This document shows positions 14,693-23,751 of a stretch of DNA of 46,036 bases, in pieces (the first letter of the stretch is position 1; every line of letters starts with the position of its first letter). Origin of the DNA: JAVBLG01 sp031553655 (GTDB lineage: Bacteria > Desulfobacterota > Desulfovibrionia > Desulfovibrionales > Desulfovibrionaceae); NCBI GenBank assembly GCA_031553655.1, contig JAVBLG010000064.1, positions 1 through 46,036 on the forward strand. The letters run 5' to 3'. The position numbers and the translations under genes were made by a program. Below the pieces are notes generated by a model that saw only the letters and a program-made list of their open reading frames with translations, ran no database searches and was not told where the DNA came from.

Positions 14693-17600
14693 TCAAGCTC
14701 CGGCCACAATACGTAGACCGTTTTTGCTCTCAGAAGCCTTCTTTTTAAAATCTTGCCGCCAGTTCTCGCCGTTGTGAAGCAGGGCCAGCCATTCGGCCAC
14801 GTGCAGAACCGGGCGTTTATCGTGCAAGCCCAACAAGATACGTCCTATGCCTATTTTGCACGAGGGGCAGCCCATAAGCATCGGCCCTGGGCAGTTTTCC
14901 AGCATGTCTTTGAGGTTGTTGGTCTTTTTTTCACGCAGAATGTTGTATATGCTTGGCGAGCATATGGCTCCCAAGCCCGATTCGCCGCAGCATCCGCTGG
15001 AGAGTTCTACTCTGGCCCCGGAATGCTCGGCCAGAGATTTGGCCACCTGCGGCGGCCCTTTGATCTTGTGGGTGTCGGTCCATTCCAGATGGCAAGCGCT
15101 GTGGTATATGACGCAGCCTCCGGCGGGTTCCTTCAGTTCGGGCAGGCGCGGCAGCACAAACTGGGTTATGTCGCTGTGCTTCAAATCCGGCTCATTCTCG
15201 TTCAGATTATGCCGGGCAATGGCATTGGCGCAAGAGCCGCAGGAAGTTATGATATGGCCCGGGTTAAGTCCGGCGTCGCGCATTTCACTCAACACATCCA
15301 GCAAGTTGCGGCGCCCTTCGGCCATATTGGCCTTGAAAATGGCGTCCGCGCCAGAAGACAGCACCGGATAGCCGCAGCATATGTGCCGCGAAGGCACGGC
15401 CACTGCCGCTCCGGCTTTAAGCAACAACATGATTGAAGCCATGCCCGCCCGGTCATAAAACAGAGAGCAGCCGCATCCGGGGAAATAGAGCACGGCGGGC
15501 ATATCTTTGTTTGGTTCGGCCGGAGTGAAAATTATGCTTTTGCCGTTACCCTTTTTCAGCTTCAGTGATTCGTAGAGGTTGGTATAGCCTATTTTTGGGC
15601 CCTTGCCGGTAAAGAGCGGGCTTTTCATGCGTTTGCGCCAACCTTCAGGCACAAAACCGATGAAATTGTTCTGGGCTTTCTGACCCAGCGAGGCCAGCTT
15701 GGCCATGCGAGGCACGCGTTCCTCCGGGGCCTTGGACAGCCATTGCAGAACGCGGCTTTTCACCGGGTGCCCGCCCGCGTTTTCGTGCTCGAGCACGGCG
15801 CGCAAAGACAGAGCCACCTCGGCTGAGGGGATTTTTACCGGGCACACCGCCGAGCAGCGCCCGCAGCCGGTGCAGTGTTCGAACATATTGCGCAGTTCCT
15901 GCAACAGACGCTGATCCATGCGCCCGGTGTTCACCTGGGCGTAGTACATGGCTTCGAGCAACATGCCGAGCACTATATTTTTGTTGCGCGGATGGCGTTG
16001 CATGGAGCGTTCCGGGCAGGTCATGGAACATACCTGCTTGCATTTGCCGCAGCGGGTACAAACCTGCACGGTGGTGAGCAGGCGGATTAAAAGTTCCTTG
16101 TCGGCCAGACCGCTCTCGCGGATGTCGTTTATCAGCCGGTTGAAAGAGAAGGTGAAGGGCCGTACAGGCAAGTCGCGCTGCACCAGTTTGGCCGGGTTGA
16201 ATACGTCACGGGGGTCCACCCTGGCCTTGAATTCGCGCAGGGCGTCCATCTTTTCCTTGTTGAAAAAGGCGATTTTGGTAATGCCTATGCCGTGTTCGCC
16301 AGAAACTTCGCCTCCCATCTCCTGAGCCGTGGCCATTACTCTGGCCGCTGTTTCTTCGGCCAGCTCCAACATGCGCGGGTCATTGGAGTTAACCGGAATG
16401 TTCACGTGGCAGTTACCGTCTCCGGCATGCATGTGGCTGGCCACAATCACCCGGCTGCCCAACATGTATTCGTGGATGCGGGCAATTTGTTTCTGCAGAT
16501 GCGTATACTTGGTTGCCAGTTCGTTCAGGAACAGCACTGCACGCAGTTCCATTTCTTCATCGGAAAGGTCTTTGGCTGAAACATCGCCGATGGCCGCCTT
16601 GGTGGCATGGGAAAATTCGCGGTTGAATTCCTTGTCTTCCATGGGGAAGCCCGGTAGACGCCCTATTTCCTGAAGAGCATGGCGCATGGCCGCGGCCGCG
16701 CATTCCAGATTGAGCTGCTCCAGAAATAGAGCGAAATCCGGAATGCGGTTCATGGGAATGACCACGTCCTCATTGAGCTTGAAGCCTGAGGTGCGTTTGG
16801 CTATGGCCGACAGCTTGTGGCGGTCTTCCCAGAAGAGCTCGGCCTCTTTGGCGTCGCGGGCCACATGTATGTCCACCTGATCCTGTTTTTGGGCAATGGC
16901 CACAATTTCAGACACACAGCGGTCGAGCATGTGGTCTTCGTCGCCGTCAATCTGGACGATGATTACCGATATGGGGTCCTCATCGAATTTTTCAGATTTA
17001 CGCTTATATTCTATGGCTTTGATGTATTTTGCATTGAATTCTTCCAGCGCCGAGAGGCGCGCATAATCGCCATCCTTGCGGATGTGGTCGCGCAGTTCCA
17101 CCAGCTCGGAAATTACCAGGGCGGCCGGGTGCATGGAGCGGCCGAAAAATTCCAGGGCCAGCACGCGCGAAAGTTTGGGCATAGGGTGCAAAATGAAACA
17201 GGCTTCAGTTATAACCCCGTCAACACCTTCTTTTTGCATTCCGGGCAGACCGCCCAGCGCCTTGTTGGTAACATCTTTTCCAAGGCCGGAACGGCGTATT
17301 TCATCGCCGCGCAGATGCACCACATTGCGCACCCCGCCGCTGATGTCTTTCACCATGAAGGTGGCGGTTTCCTCGGGCAGTATTTTGTGCCTTGGGTGAT
17401 TTTCGCGTTCAATGGCAATCACTTCCCCGGTTGGGGTAACCATGTTCCACCACAGCAGATTGTCGAGAGTGGTGCCGTATTCAAAGGCAAAGGGGCCACC
17501 CGCGTTTTCGGCCACATTGCCGCCTATGGTCGAAGCCTGCTTGGAGGCCGGATCAACAGTGAACAGCGTTCCTTCGGCTGCCGCGGCTTTTATGGCGTCA

Positions 17601-18241
17601 TTGGTCAGCACGCCCGCTTCGCAGGTCATGGTCATGTTGTGGCTGTCCACGGATTTTATCCGTGAAAGGCGGGTAACGCTTACTATTACAGTGCGCCGCC
17701 GGGCTGGAACCGAGCCGCCGGTGGCTCCGGAGCCGCCGCCTCTGGGGATGAGCGCGAATTTAAGCTCATTAGCCAGACGCACCAGGGCCGACACCTGTTC
17801 CGTATTGTCCGGTTCCACCACCAGCAGGGGCAGTTCCATGCGCAGGTCGGTGGCGTCGGTGGAATTTTCTACCAGGGCTGCCGGGCCGGGCATGATGCAT
17901 TCTTCAGGCAAAATGTCGCGCATGGCGGTTATAAGCCGGTCGCGGAATTCCGTTTCGGCTTCGTGGGTTGACCAAAACATGGTTATGCCTTCGCCTATGG
18001 AATTGGCATAGTGATGGGCCAGGGCCACTTTTTCGCCGTCGAATCGGGCCGTTACGCTGGCGCGTACGGTATCTGGATTGATAAATGGATTATAAGACAG
18101 CAGAAAAAGTTCTTCGGCGATTTCAATGGCCAAGCGTCGCACCGACTCGGGCCATTCGGCAAAGTCGGCCAAATTTACGCGCAAAATGCGATTGACCACG
18201 AATTCGGGCGATATGGATATGTGTGGGCCTTTATGGGGCAT
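14693..18241 (-). CDS. FAD-linked oxidase fused to Fe-S/CCG domains (D-lactate/glycolate dehydrogenase-like)
   Basis: This 1182-residue multidomain oxidoreductase has an N-terminal extension (about 1-130) and a PCMH-type FAD domain (about 135-360) with IPRGGGSGATGGSVPARRRT and TIGGNVAENAGGPFAFEYGT. An FAD-oxidase C domain follows, with the conserved SHMHAGDGNCHVNIPVNS (about 610-627). Two [4Fe-4S] motifs come next, CTRCGKCKQVCSMTCP (about 727) and CTGCGRCSAVCPVKIP (about 790). The C-terminal CCG (heterodisulfide-reductase-B-like) region has FPGCGCS, HICCGYP, SCGSCANA, HSACH, GCCGESG and GCPSCK. The family oxidises D-2-hydroxy acids such as D-lactate or glycolate and passes electrons to quinones or other carriers. 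The N-terminal extension may match the domain annotated DUF3683. Substrate not determined; monocistronic. Confidence 0.9.
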   Translation of the reverse strand: MPHKGPHISISPEFVVNRILRVNLADFAEWPESVRRLAIEIAEELFLLSYNPFINPDTVRASVTARFDGEKVALAHHYANSIGEGITMFWSTHEAETEFRDRLITAMRDILPEECIMPGPAALVENSTDATDLRMELPLLVVEPDNTEQVSALVRLANELKFALIPRGGGSGATGGSVPARRRTVIVSVTRLSRIKSVDSHNMTMTCEAGVLTNDAIKAAAAEGTLFTVDPASKQASTIGGNVAENAGGPFAFEYGTTLDNLLWWNMVTPTGEVIAIERENHPRHKILPEETATFMVKDISGGVRNVVHLRGDEIRRSGLGKDVTNKALGGLPGMQKEGVDGVITEACFILHPMPKLSRVLALEFFGRSMHPAALVISELVELRDHIRKDGDYARLSALEEFNAKYIKAIEYKRKSEKFDEDPISVIIVQIDGDEDHMLDRCVSEIVAIAQKQDQVDIHVARDAKEAELFWEDRHKLSAIAKRTSGFKLNEDVVIPMNRIPDFALFLEQLNLECAAAAMRHALQEIGRLPGFPMEDKEFNREFSHATKAAIGDVSAKDLSDEEMELRAVLFLNELATKYTHLQKQIARIHEYMLGSRVIVASHMHAGDGNCHVNIPVNSNDPRMLELAEETAARVMATAQEMGGEVSGEHGIGITKIAFFNKEKMDALREFKARVDPRDVFNPAKLVQRDLPVRPFTFSFNRLINDIRESGLADKELLIRLLTTVQVCTRCGKCKQVCSMTCPERSMQRHPRNKNIVLGMLLEAMYYAQVNTGRMDQRLLQELRNMFEHCTGCGRCSAVCPVKIPSAEVALSLRAVLEHENAGGHPVKSRVLQWLSKAPEERVPRMAKLASLGQKAQNNFIGFVPEGWRKRMKSPLFTGKGPKIGYTNLYESLKLKKGNGKSIIFTPAEPNKDMPAVLYFPGCGCSLFYDRAGMASIMLLLKAGAAVAVPSRHICCGYPVLSSGADAIFKANMAEGRRNLLDVLSEMRDAGLNPGHIITSCGSCANAIARHNLNENEPDLKHSDITQFVLPRLPELKEPAGGCVIYHSACHLEWTDTHKIKGPPQVAKSLAEHSGARVELSSGCCGESGLGAICSPSIYNILREKKTNNLKDMLENCPGPMLMGCPSCKIGIGRILLGLHDKRPVLHVAEWLALLHNGENWRQDFKKKASESKNGLRIVAGA

Positions 18242-18474
18242 AAATTTTTCTCTTGCTGTTGGTTGGTGGAAAAGCTTCTAAATATTATATTCCAAATGTT
18301 GTGTAATCTGTAAATATAACGCCGCAGTGATTCAAATGCAAGAAGGTTATACACGGAGTTTCCGCGCAAAATTGCCCTATGCGTTGGGCGAGGGAAGGTT
18401 CTCGCTTCGCTGGAAATTATTGGTTATACCGAGGGAACGGAAATTTTCGTAAAATGCTGTAATGAGTCGAACAT

Positions 18475-21159
18475 ATGAATAAGATAAATAAAGCGTTAGC
18501 TTCCGAACTACCCATAGACGCCATTTTGCCCGAGGCCGCGCGCCTGCTGGCGGACGAGCCTCGTTTGATTATCGAGGCCGCGCCCGGAGCCGGCAAGACC
18601 ACCCGCGTCCCCCTGGCCCTGCTTGGTCTGCCCGCGCTTGCCGGGCAAACAATAATCATGCTCGAACCACGCCGCCTGGCGGCCAGATCGGCGGCCAGAC
18701 ACATGGCCCGGCTTGTGGGCGAAGAGCCGGGCCGCGCCATTGGCTGGCAAACCGCCCTTGACGGCTGCCGGAGCCGCGAGACCCGCGTTCTGGTGGTGAC
18801 CGAGGGCATTCTCACCCGCATGCTCCAGGCCGATCCCGAGCTTTCCGGCGTGGGCTGCCTCATTTTTGATGAATTTCACGAACGTTCCTTGCAGGCCGAC
18901 CTGGGTCTGGCCCTGGCTTTGGATTGTCAGGAGAGCCTCCGACCCGACCTGCGCCTGATAATAATGTCGGCCACACTGGACGGTGCAGCCCTGTCCGCCA
19001 TGATGGAAGGCTGCCCGCGTCTGGAAGCTCCAGGGCGCATGTTTCCGGTGAAAACGCGCTATCTGCCGTTGTCCCGATTCGGTATGTCGCTTGAAGAACA
19101 TATGTGTGCGGCTATTTTGCACCTTGTGGAAGAGGAGCGGGGCGATATTCTGGCCTTTTTGCCCGGCGGTGCAGAGATAAGGCGACTTGCTTCTCGGCTG
19201 TCCGCTTATGCCTTGCCAGTTGGCACGGCAGTGCTGCCCCTGTACGGTGATTTGCCCCCGGCGGAGCAGGACAGGGTGGTGGCCCCGTCCCGTTCCGGCG
19301 AGCGCAAAATCGTTCTTGCAACCAATATTGCGGAATCAAGCCTGACCATTGAGGGCGTGCGTATTGTGGTCGATTCCGGCCTGGCCCGGCGGCAGCGCTT
19401 TGACCCTGGCCTGGGTATGAGCGCTCTGGTTACGGAGCGCATTTCCATGGCCTCAGCCCGGCAACGCACGGGACGGGCCGGGCGGCTGGAACCTGGGTTG
19501 TGCCTGCGTCTGTGGCCCGAACATGAAAACGCGGCCCTGCGCGAACAAATTCGCCCGGAAATAATGGACAGCGATCTGACCCCCCTGGCCCTGGAGCTGG
19601 CGGCCTGGGGCCTGCCGGTCACCGATGCCCCCCCGGATCAATTGCACTGGTTGGATTTGCCTCCCGCCGAAGCTTGGAGGGAAGGGCGGGAGGTTCTGGA
19701 TTCGCTCGGCGCTTTGGATAAGGCCGGGCGCATTACCGCCTATGGCCGTAAGATGGCCGATCTTCCCATGCATCCGCGCCTGGCGCACATGGCCATTTCC
19801 GGGCGCGAGCGCGGTCAGGGTTTTACAGCCTGTCTGCTGGCTTCTGTTTTCAGCGAACGCGACCCGCTTGGTAATGCGCGGGCCGGAGTCGGAGCGGATA
19901 TTGGAGCAAGGCTGGCCATGCTGGCGCGCGACGATGTTCGCGTAACCACGAACGGAAGGAGCCGTCGCAACAGCGGTGGTGAGGGCGCTTTTTCAGGCTT
20001 TGACGAGCCGGGACGTTCCTCAAAGGGAGGGCTTACCGTCCGCCTGCGTGAACAGGCTCGGCGTTTTGCGGCCCGCCTGGGAGTCAAAGCTACGGATGAG
20101 AGGGGCGAATCCGCCAACATCGGCTCGCTGGTAGCTCTGGCCTGGCCCGAGCGTGTGGCCATGCGCCGCGCCCCCGGCAGCTATATTATGGCCGCCGGGC
20201 GGGGCGCGGCCCTGTACCATGACGATCCTCTTGGCGCGTCTCCATTTCTGGCTATTGCCGCGCTCGACGCCGGAAGCGCTGATGCCCGCATCCATCTGGC
20301 CGCCCCACTGGATCCGATTGATATTGAGCTGCTGTTTGCGGATCGCATTACCGAAGAAACTTCTGTAAGCTGGGATGAAGGAAGGCAGGCAGTGCTGGCC
20401 CGCTCGCGCCGCAAGCTGGGAGCTTTAATTTTGGCCGAAGCTCCCTTGGCCGAGCCTCCGGCGGATCTGATTTTGCGCGCCCTGCTGGATGCTCTGTATA
20501 AAAACGGTCTGCAACGTCTGCCTTGGACGAATGAGCTGGAAGGCTGGCGACAGAGGGTCAATTTTGTGCGCAAGGCTCTGGATGCCGGGGCGGCAGCGGT
20601 AGGGGGGAATGCCGAAATCTGGCCGGATATGTCCGACGCGGCGCTTCTGGCCGGTCTTGACGACTGGTTGGGGCCGCATCTGGCAGGGGCGGATCGGCTT
20701 GGACGCATCAGCTCCGAACTATTGGGCCGGGCCTTGCAGATGCTTTTGCCCTGGCCGCTGCCCCGCTTGCTGGATGAACTGGCCCCGGAGCGGCTGGCCG
20801 TGCCTTCAGGCTCACTGATTACTCTTGATTACAGCGCGGCCGGGGCGCGGGATGGCGCGAATATTGACGGCCCGGTGCTGGCTGTGAAACTTCAGGAGCT
20901 TTTCGGATTGGAGCGCACCCCCACAGTAGCCGGAGGAAGAGTGCCGGTGATAATACACCTGCTGTCCCCGGCAGGACGCCCGGTGCAGATTACCAGGGAT
21001 CTGGCCGGATTTTGGCGCGTAGGCTATGCGGCGGTGCGCGCCGAACTTCGCGGGCGCTACCCCAAACATCCCTGGCCGGAAGATCCGTTAAAAGCCATTC
21101 CCACCAGAAAGACCAACAAACGGCTTGCCCTGGAAAGTGAAAAAAAGATTATTTTTTGA
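18475..21159 (+). CDS. hrpB: HrpB-type ATP-dependent helicase
   Basis: The 894-residue DEAH-box helicase of the HrpB family carries motif I EAAPGAGKTTRVPLALL (about 34-50), motif II DEFHERSLQADLGLALALD, motif III MSATLDG, motifs IV-V VLATNIAESSLTIEGVRIVV and motif VI RQRTGRAGRLEPG. HA2/OB regions and the HrpB C-terminal domain follow (about 760-890, including GRYPKHPWPEDP). Members are about 810-850 residues; this one carries a Ser/Gly-rich insert near 485-515. The biological role is poorly defined, with RNA remodelling presumed. The SD before ATG 18475 is poor. Upstream, 18242-18474 holds only weak hairpin-repeat traces and presumably the two divergent promoters. Confidence 0.93.
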   Translation: MNKINKALASELPIDAILPEAARLLADEPRLIIEAAPGAGKTTRVPLALLGLPALAGQTIIMLEPRRLAARSAARHMARLVGEEPGRAIGWQTALDGCRSRETRVLVVTEGILTRMLQADPELSGVGCLIFDEFHERSLQADLGLALALDCQESLRPDLRLIIMSATLDGAALSAMMEGCPRLEAPGRMFPVKTRYLPLSRFGMSLEEHMCAAILHLVEEERGDILAFLPGGAEIRRLASRLSAYALPVGTAVLPLYGDLPPAEQDRVVAPSRSGERKIVLATNIAESSLTIEGVRIVVDSGLARRQRFDPGLGMSALVTERISMASARQRTGRAGRLEPGLCLRLWPEHENAALREQIRPEIMDSDLTPLALELAAWGLPVTDAPPDQLHWLDLPPAEAWREGREVLDSLGALDKAGRITAYGRKMADLPMHPRLAHMAISGRERGQGFTACLLASVFSERDPLGNARAGVGADIGARLAMLARDDVRVTTNGRSRRNSGGEGAFSGFDEPGRSSKGGLTVRLREQARRFAARLGVKATDERGESANIGSLVALAWPERVAMRRAPGSYIMAAGRGAALYHDDPLGASPFLAIAALDAGSADARIHLAAPLDPIDIELLFADRITEETSVSWDEGRQAVLARSRRKLGALILAEAPLAEPPADLILRALLDALYKNGLQRLPWTNELEGWRQRVNFVRKALDAGAAAVGGNAEIWPDMSDAALLAGLDDWLGPHLAGADRLGRISSELLGRALQMLLPWPLPRLLDELAPERLAVPSGSLITLDYSAAGARDGANIDGPVLAVKLQELFGLERTPTVAGGRVPVIIHLLSPAGRPVQITRDLAGFWRVGYAAVRAELRGRYPKHPWPEDPLKAIPTRKTNKRLALESEKKIIF

Positions 21160-21260
21160 TGCAGTCAAGTACCATAATGCACCCACGTATAACCGTATGA
21201 AATCGGCTCAGTCCTTGGCGAATATGACGTCAACAACAGTATCTCGGGAGGAAAATTACC

Positions 21261-22295
21261 ATGATAATGACGCCTTTTGAACGGCTCCAGCACGAAATGT
21301 TTGGGTATATGCGTACAAGTGTACTTGCGGCCCTGGCCGAACTGGACATTGGCACCATCATCCTGAAAAGCGGCAACAGTCTCAACGCTGCCGCAATCGC
21401 GGAGCAATGCTCGTGCGATCCCAGGGCCACCGAAATGTTGCTTGATGCGCTCTCCGCCATGGGTTATCTGGTCAAGTCGGGAAAAAACATGAATGCCTGC
21501 TACTCTGTGGCGGAAGAGTATACAACATATCTGGACAGTCGCCATCCCGCCACCAATATACCACTGATGAGGCATCTGGCTTGCTGTCAGCGCACCTGGG
21601 CGCGGCTTACCTGGACGGTGAAGGATGGTAAACCGCAGGAAGATATTCCCAGTATTCTCGGCTCGGAAGAGGACGAAGTTTCTTTTATCCTGGGGATGAA
21701 CTCAGTCGCGGTGCATCTGATAGAAGGCATCGTGAACTCGTTGTTTGCGGCGGGCGTACTGCCCATTGCCAAGCAAAAAGCCCGGATTCTTGACATCGGC
21801 GGCGCATCCGGAACTTACACGGAAGCGTTTCTCAAGAAAATGCCGGACTGCTCGGCCACCATATTCGATCTACCGGTGGGGATTGAGCAAGCCGGAAAAC
21901 GTTTTTTGGGTACGATCCTGGAAAACAGGATTACTCTGGTGGAGGGAGATTTTACAAAAGTTCCCCTTCCTTCCGGTTTTGATTTCGCCTGGATAAGCGC
22001 GATCATTCACCAGATGAGCAGGAACGAGAGCCGCATACTCTACGCCAAGGCGTTTGATGCGCTAAACTCCGGCGGCGTAGTAGCCGTGCGTGATTTTATC
22101 ATGAATGAAGACAGAACTTGTCCCGTCGAGGGCGCTCTATTTGGCGTCAACATGCTTGTGAATACCGCAACCGGCATGGTTTATACCTACGAGGAAATCA
22201 AGGAAGATCTGGAGGCGGTGGGATTTGTCGACGTAGTTCATGCCGTCGACGTGCCGAGCATGGCCGCTGTTGTGACCGCGAAAAAGGCTCTATGA
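21261..22295 (+). CDS. COMT-like SAM-dependent O-methyltransferase
   Basis: This 344-residue protein has an N-terminal winged-helix dimerisation domain (about 5-95; FERLQHEMFGYMRTSVLAAL, then IAEQCSCDPRATEMLLDALSA) and a class I methyltransferase domain. The latter shows ARILDIGGASGTYTEAFLKK (about 176-195), IFDLPVGIEQA, LVEGDFTKVPLPSGFD and the GGVVAVRDFIMNED strand. This is the plant-COMT/ubiE-type Methyltransf_2 layout used to methylate small hydroxylated molecules; the substrate is unknown. GGGAGG lies 9 bases upstream of ATG 21261. It stands alone, followed by an inverted copy of the leader repeat and a 21-bp terminator hairpin. Confidence 0.82.
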   Translation: MIMTPFERLQHEMFGYMRTSVLAALAELDIGTIILKSGNSLNAAAIAEQCSCDPRATEMLLDALSAMGYLVKSGKNMNACYSVAEEYTTYLDSRHPATNIPLMRHLACCQRTWARLTWTVKDGKPQEDIPSILGSEEDEVSFILGMNSVAVHLIEGIVNSLFAAGVLPIAKQKARILDIGGASGTYTEAFLKKMPDCSATIFDLPVGIEQAGKRFLGTILENRITLVEGDFTKVPLPSGFDFAWISAIIHQMSRNESRILYAKAFDALNSGGVVAVRDFIMNEDRTCPVEGALFGVNMLVNTATGMVYTYEEIKEDLEAVGFVDVVHAVDVPSMAAVVTAKKAL

Positions 22296-22305
22296 GCAGT
22301 TTTTT

Positions 22306-22398
22306 CATCAAAATTTTTTTATAGCCTGAAACCGCACGGCTCCTATCCGCCGGATATGGAGTCAGTCGGCGGATGGAGCTGACTGTGGATTGAAACAT
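22306..22398 (-). repeat. SD-ATG leader element (copy B), internally deleted
   Basis: On the minus strand it begins ATGTTTCAATCCACAGTCAG, carries the same first hairpin, and then jumps straight to GGTTTCAGGCTATAAA followed by AAATTTTGATG. About 85 bp of the central part present in copies A and C is missing. It points into the 3' end of the O-methyltransferase, so its ATG does not serve a gene. Confidence 0.75.
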
Positions 22399-22407
22399 GT
22401 CTGATTA

Positions 22408-22453
22408 AGTAACAAAAACCTGGTAAGCCCAAGCTTACCAGGTTTTTGTTACT
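22408..22453. terminator. Bidirectional terminator, perfect 21-bp stem
   Basis: The arms 22408-22428 and 22433-22453 are exactly complementary, starting AGTAACAAAAACCTGG, with a 4-base loop CCAA. The A/T tracts on both sides of the stem suit termination of both converging genes (stops at 22295 and 22465). Confidence 0.85.
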
Positions 22454-22464
22454 ACCGAAAGAAA

Positions 22465-23568
22465 TTATGCGTGTGCCGCTTTTGCTTTCTGGACAAGCAG
22501 GGAACCAATGGCGCGTGCCCGCTCACAGTCGGCCACAAAACGACCTTCTCTGGATTTGCGTCTGGCCTCCGGATCAAAGGTGTTCAATTCGAGCTTGTCG
22601 TAAGAGTTGGTATGCAGTGTTTCATAGGCCAGCAATATTTCGTGATGGATAAAATGCAAAGAAAAAAATTGGTTTGTACTGTCCATGAAGTGCTTGTGCC
22701 CATGGGCGGCCACAGACTCCTCCGTTCCGGCCAAGGTGTAAAATAGTCCGGCTACCATGGGCTTTGGCCTTCTTGTGCCGTAGCCGTCGGTGTTAAATGC
22801 GCTCCAGGGGTACAGAAGACGTTCAATAAAAGCCCGTGTTCCAGAGCTTTCCGTGAAAAAATAGACCGGAGTGCCAAGTAGAATAACATCCGCTTCCTGG
22901 GCTTTTTCCAAAATTGGAGTGAGAGTATCTTTAAATCGACAAATGCTGGAGGGCTTCCCCTTCTGCTTACAGGCATAACAACCAGTACAACCAGAATATT
23001 CCATTGGGTACAAACGCACGCTTTCCAAGTGTGAATTGAAAGCGCGCGCGGTTCCCTCAAGAGCATGCTCTAGGATTATCTCGGTATTCCAATGTTTTCG
23101 CGGGCTACCGTTAACGGCCAATATATTCATAAAATACTCCTTTTGGTTGATAGCCAACCGCATTGCGAGATCAGTAATTCTTTTGCCGATTCTCTGATCA
23201 AGATATGGTATTATTGTAAATCCAAAACCGGAATAAAAATCGATCAGCCGTTCCTGCGATGTTTCTTCATCAAGAGGGGCGGGCCGCAACAAAAATTCAA
23301 CAGGCCGTCCGGTTGAAGCAAGTTGCTCTATAAAATACTGTAAAAGCTTTCGCGCCTGCCCGCTGTTACGCTTTTCAGGCGGTGTACACAATGAATATAA
23401 AATTACAAGATATTTTTCTTTCCCCGGTCCTCCTCCCACATTGGATATTCCGGCTTCAAGACAAGTTTCTTTGTAGGTATAACGCCAAAAAGTTTTGCCG
23501 TCAGAATTTTTTTCTTCGGCTGATAACTCCAGTGCGAGCTGAAGTTTTGGCTGAATTTTGGGATTCAT
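22465..23568 (-). CDS. GNAT acetyltransferase-NADPH-dependent FMN reductase fusion
   Basis: This 367-residue frame combines two folds. Residues about 1-140 resemble a GNAT acetyltransferase: LYSLCTPPEKRNSGQARKLL has the acetyl-CoA loop pattern and LIDFYSGFGFTI fits motif B. Residues 147-367 form a flavodoxin-like FMN reductase: MNILAVNGSPRKHWNTE, the SGCTGCYACKQKG cysteine cluster typical of iron-sulfur-flavoprotein-type reductases, and ADVILLGTPVYFF. Met147 (23130) has its own excellent SD, so the reductase (221 residues) can also be made alone. The two halves may therefore be separate genes joined in frame by loss of an intervening stop, or a true bifunctional protein with an internal start. 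Substrates unknown. Confidence 0.78.
   Translation of the reverse strand: MNPKIQPKLQLALELSAEEKNSDGKTFWRYTYKETCLEAGISNVGGGPGKEKYLVILYSLCTPPEKRNSGQARKLLQYFIEQLASTGRPVEFLLRPAPLDEETSQERLIDFYSGFGFTIIPYLDQRIGKRITDLAMRLAINQKEYFMNILAVNGSPRKHWNTEIILEHALEGTARAFNSHLESVRLYPMEYSGCTGCYACKQKGKPSSICRFKDTLTPILEKAQEADVILLGTPVYFFTESSGTRAFIERLLYPWSAFNTDGYGTRRPKPMVAGLFYTLAGTEESVAAHGHKHFMDSTNQFFSLHFIHHEILLAYETLHTNSYDKLELNTFDPEARRKSREGRFVADCERARAIGSLLVQKAKAAHA
23137..23144 (-). promoter_or_regulatory. Internal Shine-Dalgarno before Met147 of the fusion
   Basis: On the minus strand AAAAGGAG lies 6 bases before the ATG at 23130, which is exactly where the flavodoxin-like domain starts (MNILAVNGSPR). It is a stronger ribosome-binding site than that of the upstream start, supporting independent translation of the reductase. 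Confidence 0.7.
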
Positions 23569-23751
23569 ACTTATATCCTACCATATAGTTTAAACGATTT
23601 CCAGATCACGCAGGCAATTACCAAACATTCTGAATTGAGCTGGCAGTTACCGGCGCAAGCGCCTTTGACGTTTTTTTTACTTCGAAAGCTTGCGTCATAG
23701 TTAATAAATAGGTTATTCAACATAATATATTTTTAACAAAGGACACCCGCC

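Noticed and set aside
22385..22397. GTGGATTGAAAC, the typical 3' end of many CRISPR repeats, also at about 45257-45267 and (reverse) 4961-4972
   Set aside because: It is part of the dispersed leader element. Copies are single and far apart, with no regular spacing, spacers or cas genes.
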